Assembly: GCA_038213835.1 (NCBI GenBank)
Contig: JBBQSN010000001.1
Coordinates: forward strand, 1-64,000
Direction of reading: 5' to 3'
Length of the DNA stretch: 64,000 nucleotides
Origin: JBBQSN01 sp038213835
GTDB lineage: Bacteria; Actinomycetota; Actinomycetes; Actinomycetales; CAWJMD01
The notes beneath the pieces were generated by a model. That model was given only the letters and a program-made list of their open reading frames with translations. It ran no database searches and was not told the DNA's origin. Shown here piece after piece: positions 17,570-28,791 of this stretch. The number at the start of each line of letters is the position of its first letter. Positions within the stretch are counted from its first letter, which is position 1. The translations under genes were made by a program, and so were the position numbers.

Positions 17570-18838
17570 TCAGCGACCGGAGCCGCCGTAGACGACGGCC
17601 TCGCCCTCGGTGGAGTCCAGCCCGAACGCGGTGTGGACGGCGCGGACCGCGTCGTCGAGCGCGTCGGCCCGGGTGACGACGGAGATCCGGATCTCCGAGG
17701 TCGAGATCATCTCGATGTTGATGCCGGTGTCGGCGAGCGCCTTGAAGAACCTGGCCGAGACGCCGGGGTGGCTGCGCATGCCGGCGCCCACGAGCGAGAG
17801 CTTGCCGATCGTGTCGTCGTACTGCAGCGAGTGGAACGCGACGGACCCCTCCACCGCCTTCAGCGCCGCCATTCCCTGGGCACCCTCGCTCTTGGGGAGC
17901 GTGAACGAGACGTCGGTGAGGCCCGAGGCCGCGGTCGAGACGTTCTGCACGATCATGTCGATGTTGATGTCGGCGGCCGCCACCGCCTCGAAGATCTCGG
18001 CGGCCTTGCCCGGGGTGTCGGGCACGCCCACCACCGTGATCTTGGCCTCGCTGCGGTCGTGCGCGACTCCCGAGATGATCGCCTGCTCCACGTGAAGGTC
18101 CTCCATCGATCCGCTGACTAGGGTTCCGGGCTTGGGGGTGAACGAGGACCGGACGTGGATGGGCACGCCGGAGCGCCGTCCGTACTCGACGCAGCGCAGG
18201 TGCAGGACCTTGGCACCGCACGCCGCCAGCTCGAGCATCTCCTCGTAGGTGACCGTCTCGAGCCGCCGAGCCGTCGGGACGATCCGCGGGTCGGCGGTGA
18301 AGACGCCGTCCACGTCGGTGTAGATCTCGCACACGTCCGCCTTGAGCGCGGCCGCGAGCGCCACCGCCGTGGTGTCCGACGCGCCGCGACCGAGCGTGGT
18401 GATCTCCTTGGTGTCCTGCGAGACCCCTTGGAAACCGGCCACGATCACGACGTGCCCCTCGTCCAGGGCGGTGCGGATGCGTCCGGGGGTGATGTCGATG
18501 ATCCGCGCGCGGCCGTGGGCGGAGTCGGTGATGACCCCCGCTTGGCTACCGGTGTACGAGCGCGCCTGGAGGCCGAGGTTGGCGATCGCCATGGCCAGCA
18601 GGGCCATCGAGATCCGCTCGCCGGCGGTGAGCAGCATGTCGAGCTCACGAGGCGGCGGGAGGGGACTCACCTGCTGGGCGAGGTCCCGCAGGTCGTCGGT
18701 GGTGTCCCCCATGGCGGAGACGACGACCACGACCTCGTTCCCTGCCTTCTGCGTCTGCGTGATCCGCTTGGCCACCCGCTTGATGCCGTCGGCGTCGGAG
18801 ACGGAGGACCCGCCGTACTTCTGCACCACCAGCGCCAT
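17570..18838 (-). CDS. lysC: Aspartate kinase
   Basis: 422 residues from ATG 18838, the usual start ([20 protein letters not shown]). It phosphorylates aspartate in the first step toward lysine, threonine, methionine and diaminopimelate. The kinase domain carries KYGGSS and [20 protein letters not shown]. Two C-terminal ACT domains (~265-422) contain the typical allosteric stretch [20 protein letters not shown], so feedback by lysine/threonine is likely. Actinobacterial aspartate kinase genes often contain an internal start for a beta subunit, and that may apply here. The usual downstream partner asd is absent; a Fur remnant lies there instead. Confidence 0.97.
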   Translation of the reverse strand: MALVVQKYGGSSVSDADGIKRVAKRITQTQKAGNEVVVVVSAMGDTTDDLRDLAQQVSPLPPPRELDMLLTAGERISMALLAMAIANLGLQARSYTGSQAGVITDSAHGRARIIDITPGRIRTALDEGHVVIVAGFQGVSQDTKEITTLGRGASDTTAVALAAALKADVCEIYTDVDGVFTADPRIVPTARRLETVTYEEMLELAACGAKVLHLRCVEYGRRSGVPIHVRSSFTPKPGTLVSGSMEDLHVEQAIISGVAHDRSEAKITVVGVPDTPGKAAEIFEAVAAADINIDMIVQNVSTAASGLTDVSFTLPKSEGAQGMAALKAVEGSVAFHSLQYDDTIGKLSLVGAGMRSHPGVSARFFKALADTGINIEMISTSEIRISVVTRADALDDAVRAVHTAFGLDSTEGEAVVYGGSGR

Positions 18839-18892
18839 GCGCCGCACCCTACCCAAGGGCAGCAGGGGCGGTCGGCCGCTCTCGGCCCTCGG

Positions 18893-20071
18893 TCAGCGAC
18901 GCACGCCGAGGCTGTCCCAGCCGTCCCCGTCGAAGTCGCCCAGCAGCGCCACGTCGGCCGCTCGGCCGAAGGAGACGGCGGTCGCCGAGGTCTCGGCCAG
19001 GTTCGCGGCGGTGAGGTAGTAGGTCGAGGACCGGCGCACGGCCACGGTGTCCCTGCCGTCGCCGTCCCAGTCACCGGCGTACGGGACGTCCGTGGTCCGG
19101 CCGAAGCTGAAGCTGGAGGTCGCCGCCCCGCCGTGCGAGCCGGTCAGGAAGAACTTCCCGTCGCGGCGCAGGGCGATCGTGTCGGTGCCGTTGCCGTCCC
19201 AGTCGCCGACGACGACCCGGTCGGTCGACCGGCCGAACGAGAACACGACCGTGGTCGGACCCCCGTGGCGGTTCGCGAGGTAGAACGTGCTGCCGCGGCG
19301 GATCCCCACCGTGTCCGTGCCGTCGCCGTCCCAGTCACCGACCAGGACCTGGTCGGTCGACCGGCCGAAGGCGTACGAGACGTCCGCGGCACCGGTGCTG
19401 TTGGAGTTGCGCAGGTACAGGGCGCTGGCGCGGCGGACGCCGACCGTGTCGGTCCCGTTGCCGTCCCAGTCACCGGTGAGGGCCTTGTCCGAGCCGCGGC
19501 CGTAGGCGAAGTCCATCGTCACCGGCCCGGGCGTCCGGGAGGAGAGCAGGTTCCGGTTGCCGATGGCGGGAGCGGCCACCGGGGCGGGTGGAGGGGTGAC
19601 GCCGGCGTAGGTCGCGAACACCTGCGTGCCCCAGATCCTGCCGCTCGCGTCCTTGGTCCAACCGATACCCACCGACGTGTACGCCCCGAGGACGTTCGCC
19701 CGGTGCCCGGCCGAGCTCATCCAGGCCGAGTGCAGGTCCGCGTCGCTGTAGTCGTAGCCGACGTTCTCGCCCGCCCGCGTCCAGCCGGCCGGGATCTGGG
19801 TCGAGTAGCTCGGGTTGTGGCTCAGCTTCGCGGAGTAGGACATCTTGTTCGACCACTTCTGCGCCACGGCGTCCAGCCGCGCGTCGCGCACCAGGGGCCG
19901 CAGGCCCGCCTGCTGGCGCGACTGGTTGACCAGGCTGGACAGCGTCGCGGCGTCGGCCTTCGCCGGCGAGCCCGCGCTCGCCACCAGCCCGACGGCGGCC
20001 AGGCACGCGGCCATCAGCAGCACGAGGACGCGAGGGACGACGGGGAGGGGGACGGCGGTGGGACGAGGCAT
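18893..20071 (-). CDS. Secreted CAP-domain protein with FG-GAP-like repeats
   Basis: 392 residues from ATG 20071; a start 16 codons upstream is possible but the signal peptide (VPRVLVLLMAACLAAVGLVA) favours this one. Residues ~35-165 form a CAP/SCP domain (LSSLVNQSRQQAGLRPLVRD, WSNKMSYSAKLSHN, GENVGYDYSDADLHSAWMSS, GHRANVLG) with the paired His and Glu of the family cavity. Residues ~185-392 hold five copies of a ~46-residue unit GDWDGDGTDTVGVRR...FYL..., a calcium-style propeller. It is probably extracellular and involved in the cell surface or peptidoglycan, but the substrate is unknown. The same domain pair is known in other actinobacteria. Confidence 0.82.
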   Translation of the reverse strand: MPRPTAVPLPVVPRVLVLLMAACLAAVGLVASAGSPAKADAATLSSLVNQSRQQAGLRPLVRDARLDAVAQKWSNKMSYSAKLSHNPSYSTQIPAGWTRAGENVGYDYSDADLHSAWMSSAGHRANVLGAYTSVGIGWTKDASGRIWGTQVFATYAGVTPPPAPVAAPAIGNRNLLSSRTPGPVTMDFAYGRGSDKALTGDWDGNGTDTVGVRRASALYLRNSNSTGAADVSYAFGRSTDQVLVGDWDGDGTDTVGIRRGSTFYLANRHGGPTTVVFSFGRSTDRVVVGDWDGNGTDTIALRRDGKFFLTGSHGGAATSSFSFGRTTDVPYAGDWDGDGRDTVAVRRSSTYYLTAANLAETSATAVSFGRAADVALLGDFDGDGWDSLGVRR

Positions 20072-20074
20072 GAG

Positions 20075-20119
20075 GTGAGCACTCCTGGTTCGGTGGCCCA
20101 GAGAGCATCGGGTGCTCAC
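20075..20119. repeat. Inverted repeat upstream of the CAP-protein gene
   Basis: GTGAGCAC (20075-20082) and its reverse complement GTGCTCAC (20112-20119), 29 bases apart. The left arm overlaps the AGGAG ribosome-binding region of the CAP gene. It could be a regulator site or a stem limiting translation. The rest of 20072-20301 shows no gene. Confidence 0.35.
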
Positions 20120-20301
20120 GGTGCGTAGCCAATCGCCCGGTCCGGTGGCCCCTCGTGACTCTCCGTGGCCAGACCCTTCTCGGGTGAGCGGTCGTCCTCC
20201 ATGGACCCCGGCGTCGTCACCCTGGGTGAGATCGGGGGTGACTCGCGCGCTGGGTACCAGGGCTCAGGGCTTCCCCGCGGCCGGGCGTCTACCGTGCCCC
20301 C

Positions 20302-21333
20302 ATGACCTCCAGCAACCCTCCTGACGTCCCGAAGGAGCGACCCGTCGACGTCACGGTCGCGACGCTCTCCCCGGACCTCGATCAGGACCCGGACGTCGAC
20401 GGCGCGGCCCGGTACGGGGTCGTCGGCCAGGGCGTGCGCCGCACCTTCGACCTCGTCGTGGCCGTCGACCGGATGGACCTGCGGGTCCCGCCCGGCCGGG
20501 TCACCGCACTGGTCGGCCCCAACGGCTCGGGCAAGACCACGCTGATGCTGATGATGGCCGGGCTGCTGGCCCCCGACAGCGGACACCTCACCGTCGCCGG
20601 CGCCAACCCCGTCACCCAGTCCAGCGCCGCCCGCTCGGCCATCGGCTGGATGCCGGACGTCCTGGGTCAGTGGGAGACGCTGACCTGCCGCGAGGTCCTC
20701 ACCACGTTCGCCGACGCCTACCGGATCCCCGCCGAGCAGGGCCGGGCGCGTGCCGCCGAGCTGCTGGGCGAGGTGCACCTCTCCGAGCTCGCCGACGCCC
20801 CCGCGCGGGTGCTGTCCCGCGGGCAGAAGCAGCGCCTCGGCCTGGCCCGCGCACTCGTCCACGACCCCCAGGTGCTGCTGCTCGACGAGCCGGCCTCCGG
20901 CCTGGACCCGCGCTCGCGGGTCGACCTGCGGATCCTGCTGCGGCGCCTGGCCGGCCAGGGCAAGGCGGTCCTGGTGTCCAGCCACGTGCTCTCCGAGCTC
21001 GACGACCTCGCCGACGGCGCGGTGTTCGTCTCCCGCGGCCGCACGGTCGACGCCCGCACGATCGAGGCGATGACCCGGTCGATGCGCCGTTGGCAGCTCG
21101 TGGCGCTCGACCCCGAGCAGCTGCGCACCTGGCTGCGCGAGCACGGCGTCGCCGAGGTCGTCGACCCCACCGCCGCCCGTCCCGAGCACGTGCTGGTGGA
21201 GCTGCCGTCGTCCCAGGCCGCCGCCGCGCTGCTGCGCGACCTCGTCCGCGACGGCGTCCCGATGGTCTCCCAGGCACCCGCCGCCGGAGCGCTCGAACAG
21301 GTCTACCTCGGACTGGAGAGTGATCGTCGATGA
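20302..21333 (+). CDS. ABC-2 exporter ATP-binding protein
   Basis: 343 residues from ATG 20302. Walker A is GPNGSGKTT, the signature is LSRGQKQRLG, and Walker B is LLLDEPASGLD, followed by the switch His in SSHVLSELDD. An unusual N-terminal extension of ~45 polar residues precedes the ATPase fold. The C-terminal ~80 residues form an accessory domain typical of ABC-2 exporter ATPases. It pairs with the permease gene that overlaps its stop by 4 bases. The substrate is unknown. Confidence 0.92.
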   Translation: MTSSNPPDVPKERPVDVTVATLSPDLDQDPDVDGAARYGVVGQGVRRTFDLVVAVDRMDLRVPPGRVTALVGPNGSGKTTLMLMMAGLLAPDSGHLTVAGANPVTQSSAARSAIGWMPDVLGQWETLTCREVLTTFADAYRIPAEQGRARAAELLGEVHLSELADAPARVLSRGQKQRLGLARALVHDPQVLLLDEPASGLDPRSRVDLRILLRRLAGQGKAVLVSSHVLSELDDLADGAVFVSRGRTVDARTIEAMTRSMRRWQLVALDPEQLRTWLREHGVAEVVDPTAARPEHVLVELPSSQAAAALLRDLVRDGVPMVSQAPAAGALEQVYLGLESDRR

Positions 21334-22427
21334 CGACGCAGACACCCGTCGCGGTGCCCCGCGCCGTCCGCGGCGCGTGGGCCCTGTCGTGGCAGGGCGT
21401 GCGCACCGTGATGCGGCTCGAGCTGCGTCAGCGGGTGCGCTCCAGCCGGTGGCAGCTGATGCTCGGCCTGTTCTTCTTGACGATCGGGATCCTGTCCGGC
21501 CTGGTGATGGCCGTCTCGGGCTTCGACCAGGGCTCGGGGTCGTTCCTCTACGGGGCCGTGGCCTGGCTGGTGCTCACTCTCGGGCTGCTCGTCGCCCCCG
21601 CCCTCACCTCGACCAGCGTGAACGGCGACCGCGCCGCGGGGACGCTGGCGCCCCTGCAGATGACGTTGCTGTCCCCCGCCGAGATCGCGATCGGCAAGCT
21701 GCTGGCGGGGTGGATCACGTCGTTGGCCTTCCTCGGCACCGCGATCCCGTTCCTGCTGCTCGCGATGATCCCCGGCGGCACGGGTGTCGGCCGGTTCCTG
21801 GTCACCACGCTGATGATGGCGCTGATGCTCCTGACCGTCTGCGCGATCGCGCTCGGGTGGTCGGCGCTGACGGCGCGGTCGGTCTCGTCCGCGGTGATGA
21901 CGTACCTGACCACGGCGTTCCTGTGCATCGGCACCCTGATCCTGTTCGGGGTGTCCTACCCGCTGGTGACCCAGGACGAGCAGGTGCGGGTGCTGGTGGA
22001 CCCGCCGCTCGGGCCGGACTTCGACTACTCGACGCCGATCCCGGAGTCGGAGTGCATGGAGTCCACGAGCACCCGCTCTGTCGCGCACACGGAGGCGACC
22101 TGGTGGCTGCTGGCGGCCAACCCGTACGTGGTCGTCGCCGACGCCGCCCCCGGCGGTGAGGGCGAGGACGTCTTCGCGTTGATCAAGAGCGGGGTGCGAT
22201 CGGCCCAGGCCGGTCCGGACGAGCCACTGAACGAGTGCTACGCGTCCCGCGACTTCTCGGACGCCTCCAACCCGCTCACCGGCGGCGAGCTCGAGGAAGG
22301 AGCCATCCCCGTGTGGCCGTTCGGGCTCGTCATCAACCTGGGCCTGGGTGCCCTCGGGGTCGGGGTGGCCGTCAGTCGGCTGTCGACCCCGGTGCGTCGG
22401 CTGCCGCGCGGGACCCGGATCGCCTGA
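21330..22427 (+). CDS. ABC-2 type exporter permease
   Basis: 365 residues from ATG 21330, overlapping the ATPase stop (ATGA). Six membrane segments can be traced; the first follows RWQLMLGLFFLTIGIL and the last is LVINLGLGALGVGVAVSRL. SVNGDRAAGTLAPLQMTLLS is the cytoplasmic stretch typical of this family. A ~110-residue external loop with two or three Cys (SECMESTSTR, NECYASRDF) lies between segments five and six, which is longer than usual. It is probably an exporter of lipid, peptide or drug-like substrates, not specified further. Confidence 0.85.
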   Translation: MTTQTPVAVPRAVRGAWALSWQGVRTVMRLELRQRVRSSRWQLMLGLFFLTIGILSGLVMAVSGFDQGSGSFLYGAVAWLVLTLGLLVAPALTSTSVNGDRAAGTLAPLQMTLLSPAEIAIGKLLAGWITSLAFLGTAIPFLLLAMIPGGTGVGRFLVTTLMMALMLLTVCAIALGWSALTARSVSSAVMTYLTTAFLCIGTLILFGVSYPLVTQDEQVRVLVDPPLGPDFDYSTPIPESECMESTSTRSVAHTEATWWLLAANPYVVVADAAPGGEGEDVFALIKSGVRSAQAGPDEPLNECYASRDFSDASNPLTGGELEEGAIPVWPFGLVINLGLGALGVGVAVSRLSTPVRRLPRGTRIA

Positions 22428-22463
22428 GACCTGCCGGTCTCGGACCGGTGAACAGGTTCTCGA

Positions 22464-23075
22464 TCAGGTGTGCAGGGCCTCGAACTGCGCCTCGGCGACG
22501 ACCTCGTCGTCGGCGTCCAGCCGCAGGTGGCCGAGCACGCTCAGCAGCACCCGCAGTGCGCTGGCAGCGCGGTCGCCCCACGCCGACAAGTAGGAGAACT
22601 GCCACCACCACAGCGCCTCGCTGGTGCGGCCCTGCTCGAAGTGGCGCAGCCCGTGCACGAGCGCGGCCGCCACCTCGGCGATGTCACCGGACAGGCTGCC
22701 GCGCGCGATCTCGAGGCTGGTGAGGGGGTCGACGACGTCGGCGTAGTCGTCCAGGCCCTCCAGGACGTTGGCCAGCCCGGAGCGCACGGCGTCGACGTCG
22801 TCGGCGTCCGGCCCGGTGTCCGGCTCGAACTTCTCGTCGGGCAGGACGTCCTGGATCGCGCCCAGCCGCGCACCCGTGGTGAGGACCTGACTCAGGGCCA
22901 GCAGCAGGACGGGCAGCGCCGACTCGGGCTGGTTGCCGGCCGCGACCTCGGTGACGGCGTCGAGGTACCCGGTGGCCTCGCGGGCGGTGTCGGCCGCGAG
23001 GGCCTCCAGGACCGCTGCGTCGACCTGGGACGCCTGTTTTGCGCTGGTCTGGGTGCCGGGCTCGGTGTCGGTCAT
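22464..23075 (-). CDS. DUF5063 protein
   Basis: 203 residues from ATG 23075, preceded by AAGGGGGAG. It is mostly helical and acidic, with the conserved ARGSLSGDIAEVAAALVHGL and ALWWWQFSYLSAWGDRAASA stretches of the DUF5063 family. It lies 86 bases downstream of recR on the same strand, the usual place for this family in actinobacteria, so a link with DNA repair or replication is plausible but unproven. It has no catalytic motif and no membrane segment. Confidence 0.75.
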   Translation of the reverse strand: MTDTEPGTQTSAKQASQVDAAVLEALAADTAREATGYLDAVTEVAAGNQPESALPVLLLALSQVLTTGARLGAIQDVLPDEKFEPDTGPDADDVDAVRSGLANVLEGLDDYADVVDPLTSLEIARGSLSGDIAEVAAALVHGLRHFEQGRTSEALWWWQFSYLSAWGDRAASALRVLLSVLGHLRLDADDEVVAEAQFEALHT

Positions 23076-23161
23076 CGGTGTCTCCCCCTTGCTGGTCGGT
23101 GCGCTGTGCTGGTGACGGGTTCGGAGCAGGCGTCGCGGTCGCCGGGTCGACCGGGTCGGGG

Positions 23162-23761
23162 TCAGGCGTCGAGGAGCCGGCGCCCCTCGAAGGCGCGACC
23201 GAGGGTGACCTCGTCGGCGTACTCGAGGTCGCCACCCACCGGCAGGCCGGAGGCGAGCCGGGTGACGCGCAGCCCCATCGGCCGCAGCATGCGCGCCAGG
23301 AAGGCGGCGGTGGCCTCGCCCTCGAGGTTCGGGTCGGTGGCGATGATGACCTCGGTGATCGCGCCGTCGGCCAGCCGCACCATCAGCTCGCGGATGCGCA
23401 GGTCGTCCGGGCCGACGCCGTCGATCGGGCTGATCGCCCCGCCGAGCACGTGGTACCGACCGCGGAACTCCCGGGTGCGCTCGATCGCCACGACGTCCTT
23501 GGACTCCTCGACCACGCACACCTGGGTGACGTCGCGCCGGGGGTCGCGGCAGATCCGGCACTGCTCCTGCTCGGCGACGTTGCCGCAGGTGGTGCAGAAC
23601 CGGACCCGGGCCTTGACCTCGGTGAGGGCGGTGACGAGCCGCTGGACGTCGACGGGGTCCTCGGCGAGGAGGTGGAACGCGATCCGTTGCGCGCTCTTGG
23701 GACCGACGCCCGGCAACCTGCCGAGCTCGTCGATCAGCTCCTGGACCGCACCCTCGTACAC
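23162..23761 (-). CDS. recR: Recombination protein RecR
   Basis: 199 residues, the standard length. The N-terminal helix-hairpin-helix reads [20 protein letters not shown]. The four-Cys zinc site follows ([16 protein letters not shown]), then the Toprim domain with [12 protein letters not shown] and [20 protein letters not shown]. RecR acts with RecF/RecO to load RecA at gaps. It is 61 bases downstream of dnaX, the common bacterial arrangement. Confidence 0.97.
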   Translation of the reverse strand: MYEGAVQELIDELGRLPGVGPKSAQRIAFHLLAEDPVDVQRLVTALTEVKARVRFCTTCGNVAEQEQCRICRDPRRDVTQVCVVEESKDVVAIERTREFRGRYHVLGGAISPIDGVGPDDLRIRELMVRLADGAITEVIIATDPNLEGEATAAFLARMLRPMGLRVTRLASGLPVGGDLEYADEVTLGRAFEGRRLLDA

Positions 23762-23822
23762 GCTGCCACCGTAGCCCCGTCGGCCGGAGCCCGCTCCACG
23801 GCCGGTGACGACCCGCCGGGGG

Positions 23823-25880
23823 TCATCGTGCGCCGTGCTCGACGTCGATCACCTGACCGCCGAGCAGCTGCTCGACCACGGAGGTGCCCGCCGGCCCGTG
23901 GTCCTCGAGGTCGGGGTCGTCGGGGCGTGGCGTGTCGGGCTCGACGGCGCCGCGGGGCGTCTGCGCCTGCGCCATCTGCTCGGCGCGCGAGCGCCGGGCG
24001 GGTGCCGTCGGTGCGGCGCCGGGGCCTTCGGCCGTCGGGGGTGGCGCGGTGGTGGGGTCGAACCAGTCCGGCGGCTCGGCGGGGGGCGTCGGCGCGGCGC
24101 CCGGCCACGGGCTGCCGTCGACGGCTCGTAGCGGTGCCGACGACGGGGATGAGCCGGCGACGGCCTCGACCCGGACCGCGACGCCGAGCAGCTGCTCGAC
24201 CGCCGCCGCCACGACCTCGGCGTGCTGGCCGTTGCCGAAGCCGCGAGCCGTGCCCTGGTTCGAGAACGCCAGCCGCAGCACCCCACCGGCGAGGTCGTGC
24301 ACCTGGGCGTTCGCGCTGATGATCATCCAGGTCGAGCGCTTCATGCCCTGCACCTGGTGCAGGAGGTCGGGCCACATCCGCCGCATCGCCTCGGTGTCGA
24401 GCGCGCCGGGGGCGGGGTCTGCGGTCGCGACGGGCTGCTCCGGCGCGGTGTCCGTGCTCGCGGGCTCGGCGGGAGCGGGCTCGGGGGCGGGGCCGGCCGG
24501 GCTCGGCTGCTGGCCGGTGGCGACGTCGGGAGGCCACGGCGTGGACGCGGGGGCAGCCGCGGCGGGTCCCGGCGCCGCCGACGGGCCGGGCTCGGACGGG
24601 CCGGGCTCGGACGGGCCGGTGGCCGCCGGCTGGGCGGTCGGCAGCGCGGTCTGCAGCGCGGTCTGCGGGGCGGTCCGCGGGGCGGTCTGCGGGGCGGTCT
24701 GCAGCCTGGCGGCCGAGCCGGCGCCGAGGCGGCGCTCGATCCGCTCGAGCCGTGGGCCGAGGCCGCGCTCGCCGGGGTCGACGGCAGGGAGCAGCAGGCG
24801 GGCGCAGAGCAGCTCGAGGTGCATCCGCGGGCTGGAGGCGCCGACCATCTCGCCGAGGGCGGTGTTCACGACGTCGGCCGCACGGGACAGCTCGGCCTGA
24901 CCGAGGTAGCTGCTCTGGGTCTGCATCCGCTCCAGCTGGTCCTTGGGGACCGCACGCAGGACGCCGGCGGCGGAGTCCCCCATCGCCTGCAGCACGATGA
25001 GGTCGCGGAGCCGCTCGAGGAGGTCCTCGGCGAAGCGGCGGGGGTCGTGGCCGGACTGGATCACGCGGTCGACGATCCCGAACAGGGCGGCACCGTCGAC
25101 CTGGCCGAGCGCGCCGACCACCTCGTCGAGCAGGGCGCTGTCGGTGTAGCCGAGCAGGGCCACGGCGAGCGGGTAGTCCACCCCCTGGGGGCCGGCGCCC
25201 GCCATCAGCTGGTCGAGCACCGAGAGCGAGTCGCGCACCGAACCGGCACCGGCGCGGACCACGAGCGGGATCACCCCCTTGCCGACGTGGACGCCCTCGG
25301 CCGCGCAGAGCTGCTCGAGGTAGGCCGACAGGGTCTGCGGCGGCACCAGCCGGAACGAGTAGTGGTGGGTGCGCGAGCGGATGGTCTGGAGCACCTTGTC
25401 CGGCTCGGTGGTGGCGAACACGAAGCAGACGTACTCGGGCGGCTCCTCCACCAGCTTGAGCAGCGCGTTGAAGCCGGCGGTCGTGACCATGTGGGCCTCG
25501 TCGATGACGTAGACCTTGTAGCGGTCGCGTGCCGGGCCGATGGTGGCGCGCTCGCGCAGCTCGCGGGCGTCGTCGACGCCGCCGTGGCTGGCGGCGTCGA
25601 TCTCCACGACATCGAGGCTGCCGGCGGCGCCGCGCGCGAGGTCGGTGCACGAGGGGCAGACACCGCAGGGGGTGGCCGTCGGCCCCTGCTCGCAGTTCAG
25701 GCAGCGGGACAGGATGCGGGCCGAGGTGGTCTTGCCGCACCCGCGCGGACCCGAGAACAGGTAGGCGTGGTTCACCTTGCCCGCGGTCAGCGCCGCGATG
25801 AGCGGAGCGGTGACGTGCTCCTGGCCGATGACGTCGGCGAAGGACTCGGGTCGGTAGCGGCGGTACAGGGCCTGCGTCAC
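23823..25880 (-). CDS. dnaX: DNA polymerase III subunit gamma/tau
   Basis: 685 residues from GTG 25880, chosen because the family usually starts near [11 protein letters not shown]; an in-frame GTG ten codons upstream (25910) is the alternative. It is the clamp-loader ATPase: Walker [14 protein letters not shown], zinc module CLNCEQ...CGVCPSC, Walker [12 protein letters not shown], sensor stretch [14 protein letters not shown]. Residues ~395-470 are a low-complexity Ala/Pro/Thr/Gln linker built from short tandem repeats, followed by a tau-like C-terminal domain. No A-rich slippery sequence for a programmed frameshift is visible, so tau is probably the only product. Confidence 0.95.
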   Translation of the reverse strand: MTQALYRRYRPESFADVIGQEHVTAPLIAALTAGKVNHAYLFSGPRGCGKTTSARILSRCLNCEQGPTATPCGVCPSCTDLARGAAGSLDVVEIDAASHGGVDDARELRERATIGPARDRYKVYVIDEAHMVTTAGFNALLKLVEEPPEYVCFVFATTEPDKVLQTIRSRTHHYSFRLVPPQTLSAYLEQLCAAEGVHVGKGVIPLVVRAGAGSVRDSLSVLDQLMAGAGPQGVDYPLAVALLGYTDSALLDEVVGALGQVDGAALFGIVDRVIQSGHDPRRFAEDLLERLRDLIVLQAMGDSAAGVLRAVPKDQLERMQTQSSYLGQAELSRAADVVNTALGEMVGASSPRMHLELLCARLLLPAVDPGERGLGPRLERIERRLGAGSAARLQTAPQTAPRTAPQTALQTALPTAQPAATGPSEPGPSEPGPSAAPGPAAAAPASTPWPPDVATGQQPSPAGPAPEPAPAEPASTDTAPEQPVATADPAPGALDTEAMRRMWPDLLHQVQGMKRSTWMIISANAQVHDLAGGVLRLAFSNQGTARGFGNGQHAEVVAAAVEQLLGVAVRVEAVAGSSPSSAPLRAVDGSPWPGAAPTPPAEPPDWFDPTTAPPPTAEGPGAAPTAPARRSRAEQMAQAQTPRGAVEPDTPRPDDPDLEDHGPAGTSVVEQLLGGQVIDVEHGAR
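24634..24705 (-). repeat. Six 12-bp tandem repeats inside dnaX
   Basis: Six units near GCGGTCTGCGGG (+ strand) encode the QTAP/QTAL tetrapeptide run in the gamma/tau linker. A 15-bp duplication (GGGCCGGGCTCGGAC, ~24591-24620) lies next to it. The units are in phase with the codon, so copy number can vary without breaking the gene. Confidence 0.85.
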
Positions 25881-25926
25881 GGCACCGACACTAACCTCCG
25901 GGACCGTCACCCCGGCAGGCCCTGCG

Positions 25927-26667
25927 TCAGCCCGCCGTCCCGTCGTCGAGCATCCGGCTCATCGCCCGCTGCGCCTCGGCGAGGATCGCCTCCATCGCCG
26001 CACGGGCCCGGACGCCGTCCCCCACGGCGACGGCGTCGGCGACCTCCCCGTGCAGCCGGATCGCCTCCGGCTCGGGGTGGTGCGGCATCAGGTGGTGGTG
26101 GGTGCGGCCGGCGAGCACCTCGACGACCACCGGCGCCAGGGCGAGCAGCATCTCGTTGCCGGCGGCGCGCAGCAGCGTGGTGTGGAAGTCGACGTCGTGG
26201 GTGAGGTAGGCCTCGAGGTCTCCGCGGGCACCCGTGCGCCGCATCCCCGTCACCGCGGTCGCGAGCGCGCGGCAGTCGGCGTCGTCGGCCCGTGCCGCCG
26301 CGAGCGCGGCGGCCTCGGGCTCGAACCCGCGCCGCAGCTCGCTGAGGCTGCGCAGCTGGTCGGCCCGGCCCGGCCCGGCGAGGCGCCAGCGGATGACCTC
26401 CGGGTCGAGGACGTGCCAGTCGGAGGCGGGCCGGACGACGACGCCGACGCGGCGACGGGACCGCACCAGGCCTCGGGCCGCCAGGGTGCGCACCACCTCG
26501 CGGACGACGGTGCGGGACATGCCGTACCGGGTCTCGAGGGTCTCCATCGCCAGGGCGCGACCCTGCGGCCAGCGGCCCGCGACGATGTCGGCTCCCAGCT
26601 CCTCCGCGAGGCGGGCGTGCAGCAGCAGGGGGGTCCCCCCGCCGTCAGGCTGCTCCGGGTCCGTCAC
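25927..26667 (-). CDS. GntR/FadR-family regulator (FCD type), probable gluconate repressor
   Basis: 246 residues from GTG 26667. The winged helix contains LETRYGMSRTVVREVVRTLA. The C-terminal FCD helical effector domain has the metal-binding pattern with LTHDVDFHTTLLRAAGNEML and the late His in LHGEVADAV. It is divergent from gntP-gntK, so it probably represses them until gluconate or 6-phosphogluconate binds. A perfect palindrome at 26726-26739 lies between the two start codons. The effector is inferred from the neighbours. Confidence 0.85.
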   Translation of the reverse strand: MTDPEQPDGGGTPLLLHARLAEELGADIVAGRWPQGRALAMETLETRYGMSRTVVREVVRTLAARGLVRSRRRVGVVVRPASDWHVLDPEVIRWRLAGPGRADQLRSLSELRRGFEPEAAALAAARADDADCRALATAVTGMRRTGARGDLEAYLTHDVDFHTTLLRAAGNEMLLALAPVVVEVLAGRTHHHLMPHHPEPEAIRLHGEVADAVAVGDGVRARAAMEAILAEAQRAMSRMLDDGTAG

Positions 26668-26725
26668 GCCGACATCCTGCCGCCCCGCCGCACCGACGCC
26701 AAGAGGGCATCTGCGCACCGCCAAA

Positions 26726-26739
26726 CCCTTTACAAAGGG
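26726..26739. promoter_or_regulatory. Operator candidate for the GntR-type regulator
   Basis: CCCTTT-AC-AAAGGG, a perfect 6-bp inverted repeat with a 2-base centre, in the 139-bp space between the divergent regulator and gntP starts. It is notably AT-richer than its surroundings. Confidence 0.6.
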
Positions 26740-26806
26740 CATACGTTTCGAGAAGGTGTCCTCCGATGCGTCCCGCCGTGGTGACGCGCTCGTCGGAGGA
26801 GATGCC

Positions 26807-28251
<1,445 letters not shown>

Positions 28252-28255
<4 letters not shown>

Positions 28256-28791
28256 ACGCGGTCGCGGCGCAGGACGGAAGCACCGTGCACGTGGTCGTGA
28301 TGGGCGTCTCGGGGTGCGGGAAGACGACCGTGGCCGAGGGCCTGGCCGAGGTCATGGGGTGGCGGTTCGCCGAGGGCGACGCCTACCACCCCCGCGCCAA
28401 CATCGACAAGATGGCCTCGGGGTCACCGCTGACCGACGAGGACCGGGTGCCGTGGCTGCGACGGCTGGCGTCCTGGATCGGCGAGCAGGAGGTCGCAGGC
28501 CGTTCGTCGGTGTTGTCCTGCTCGGCGCTCAAGCGCTCCTACCGCGACGTCCTGCGCTCGGGCGCACCTGACGTGCGGTTCGTCCACGTGCACGGGAAGC
28601 GCTCCGTGCTGGAGGAGCGGCTGAGCGCCCGCCCGGGGCACTTCTTCCCGGCCCGGCTGCTGGACACCCAGCTGGAGACGCTGGAGGCTTTGGACGCCGA
28701 CGAGGCCGGCGTCGTCGTCGACATCGACCTCCTCCCCCAGGAGCAGGTCGCGGCGGCGATGTCCGGGCTCGGGCTGGACGACCCGCGTTAG
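28252..28791 (+). CDS. gntK: Gluconokinase
   Basis: 179 residues from GTG 28252, overlapping the permease stop. Walker A is MGVSGCGKTTVAEGLA, and the substrate stretch AEGDAYHPRANIDKMASGSP is the signature of gluconate kinases. It makes 6-phosphogluconate for the pentose phosphate or Entner-Doudoroff route. Its TAG overlaps the stop of zwf on the other strand by 4 bases, so the two transcripts converge with no room for an intergenic terminator. Confidence 0.95.

Noticed and set aside
20075..20119. Riboswitch upstream of the CAP-domain gene
   Set aside because: Only an 8-bp inverted repeat is seen; no conserved core of a known riboswitch class was recognised.
25881..25910. Earlier GTG start for dnaX
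   Set aside because: Adds ten residues not usual in the family; kept only as an alternative.
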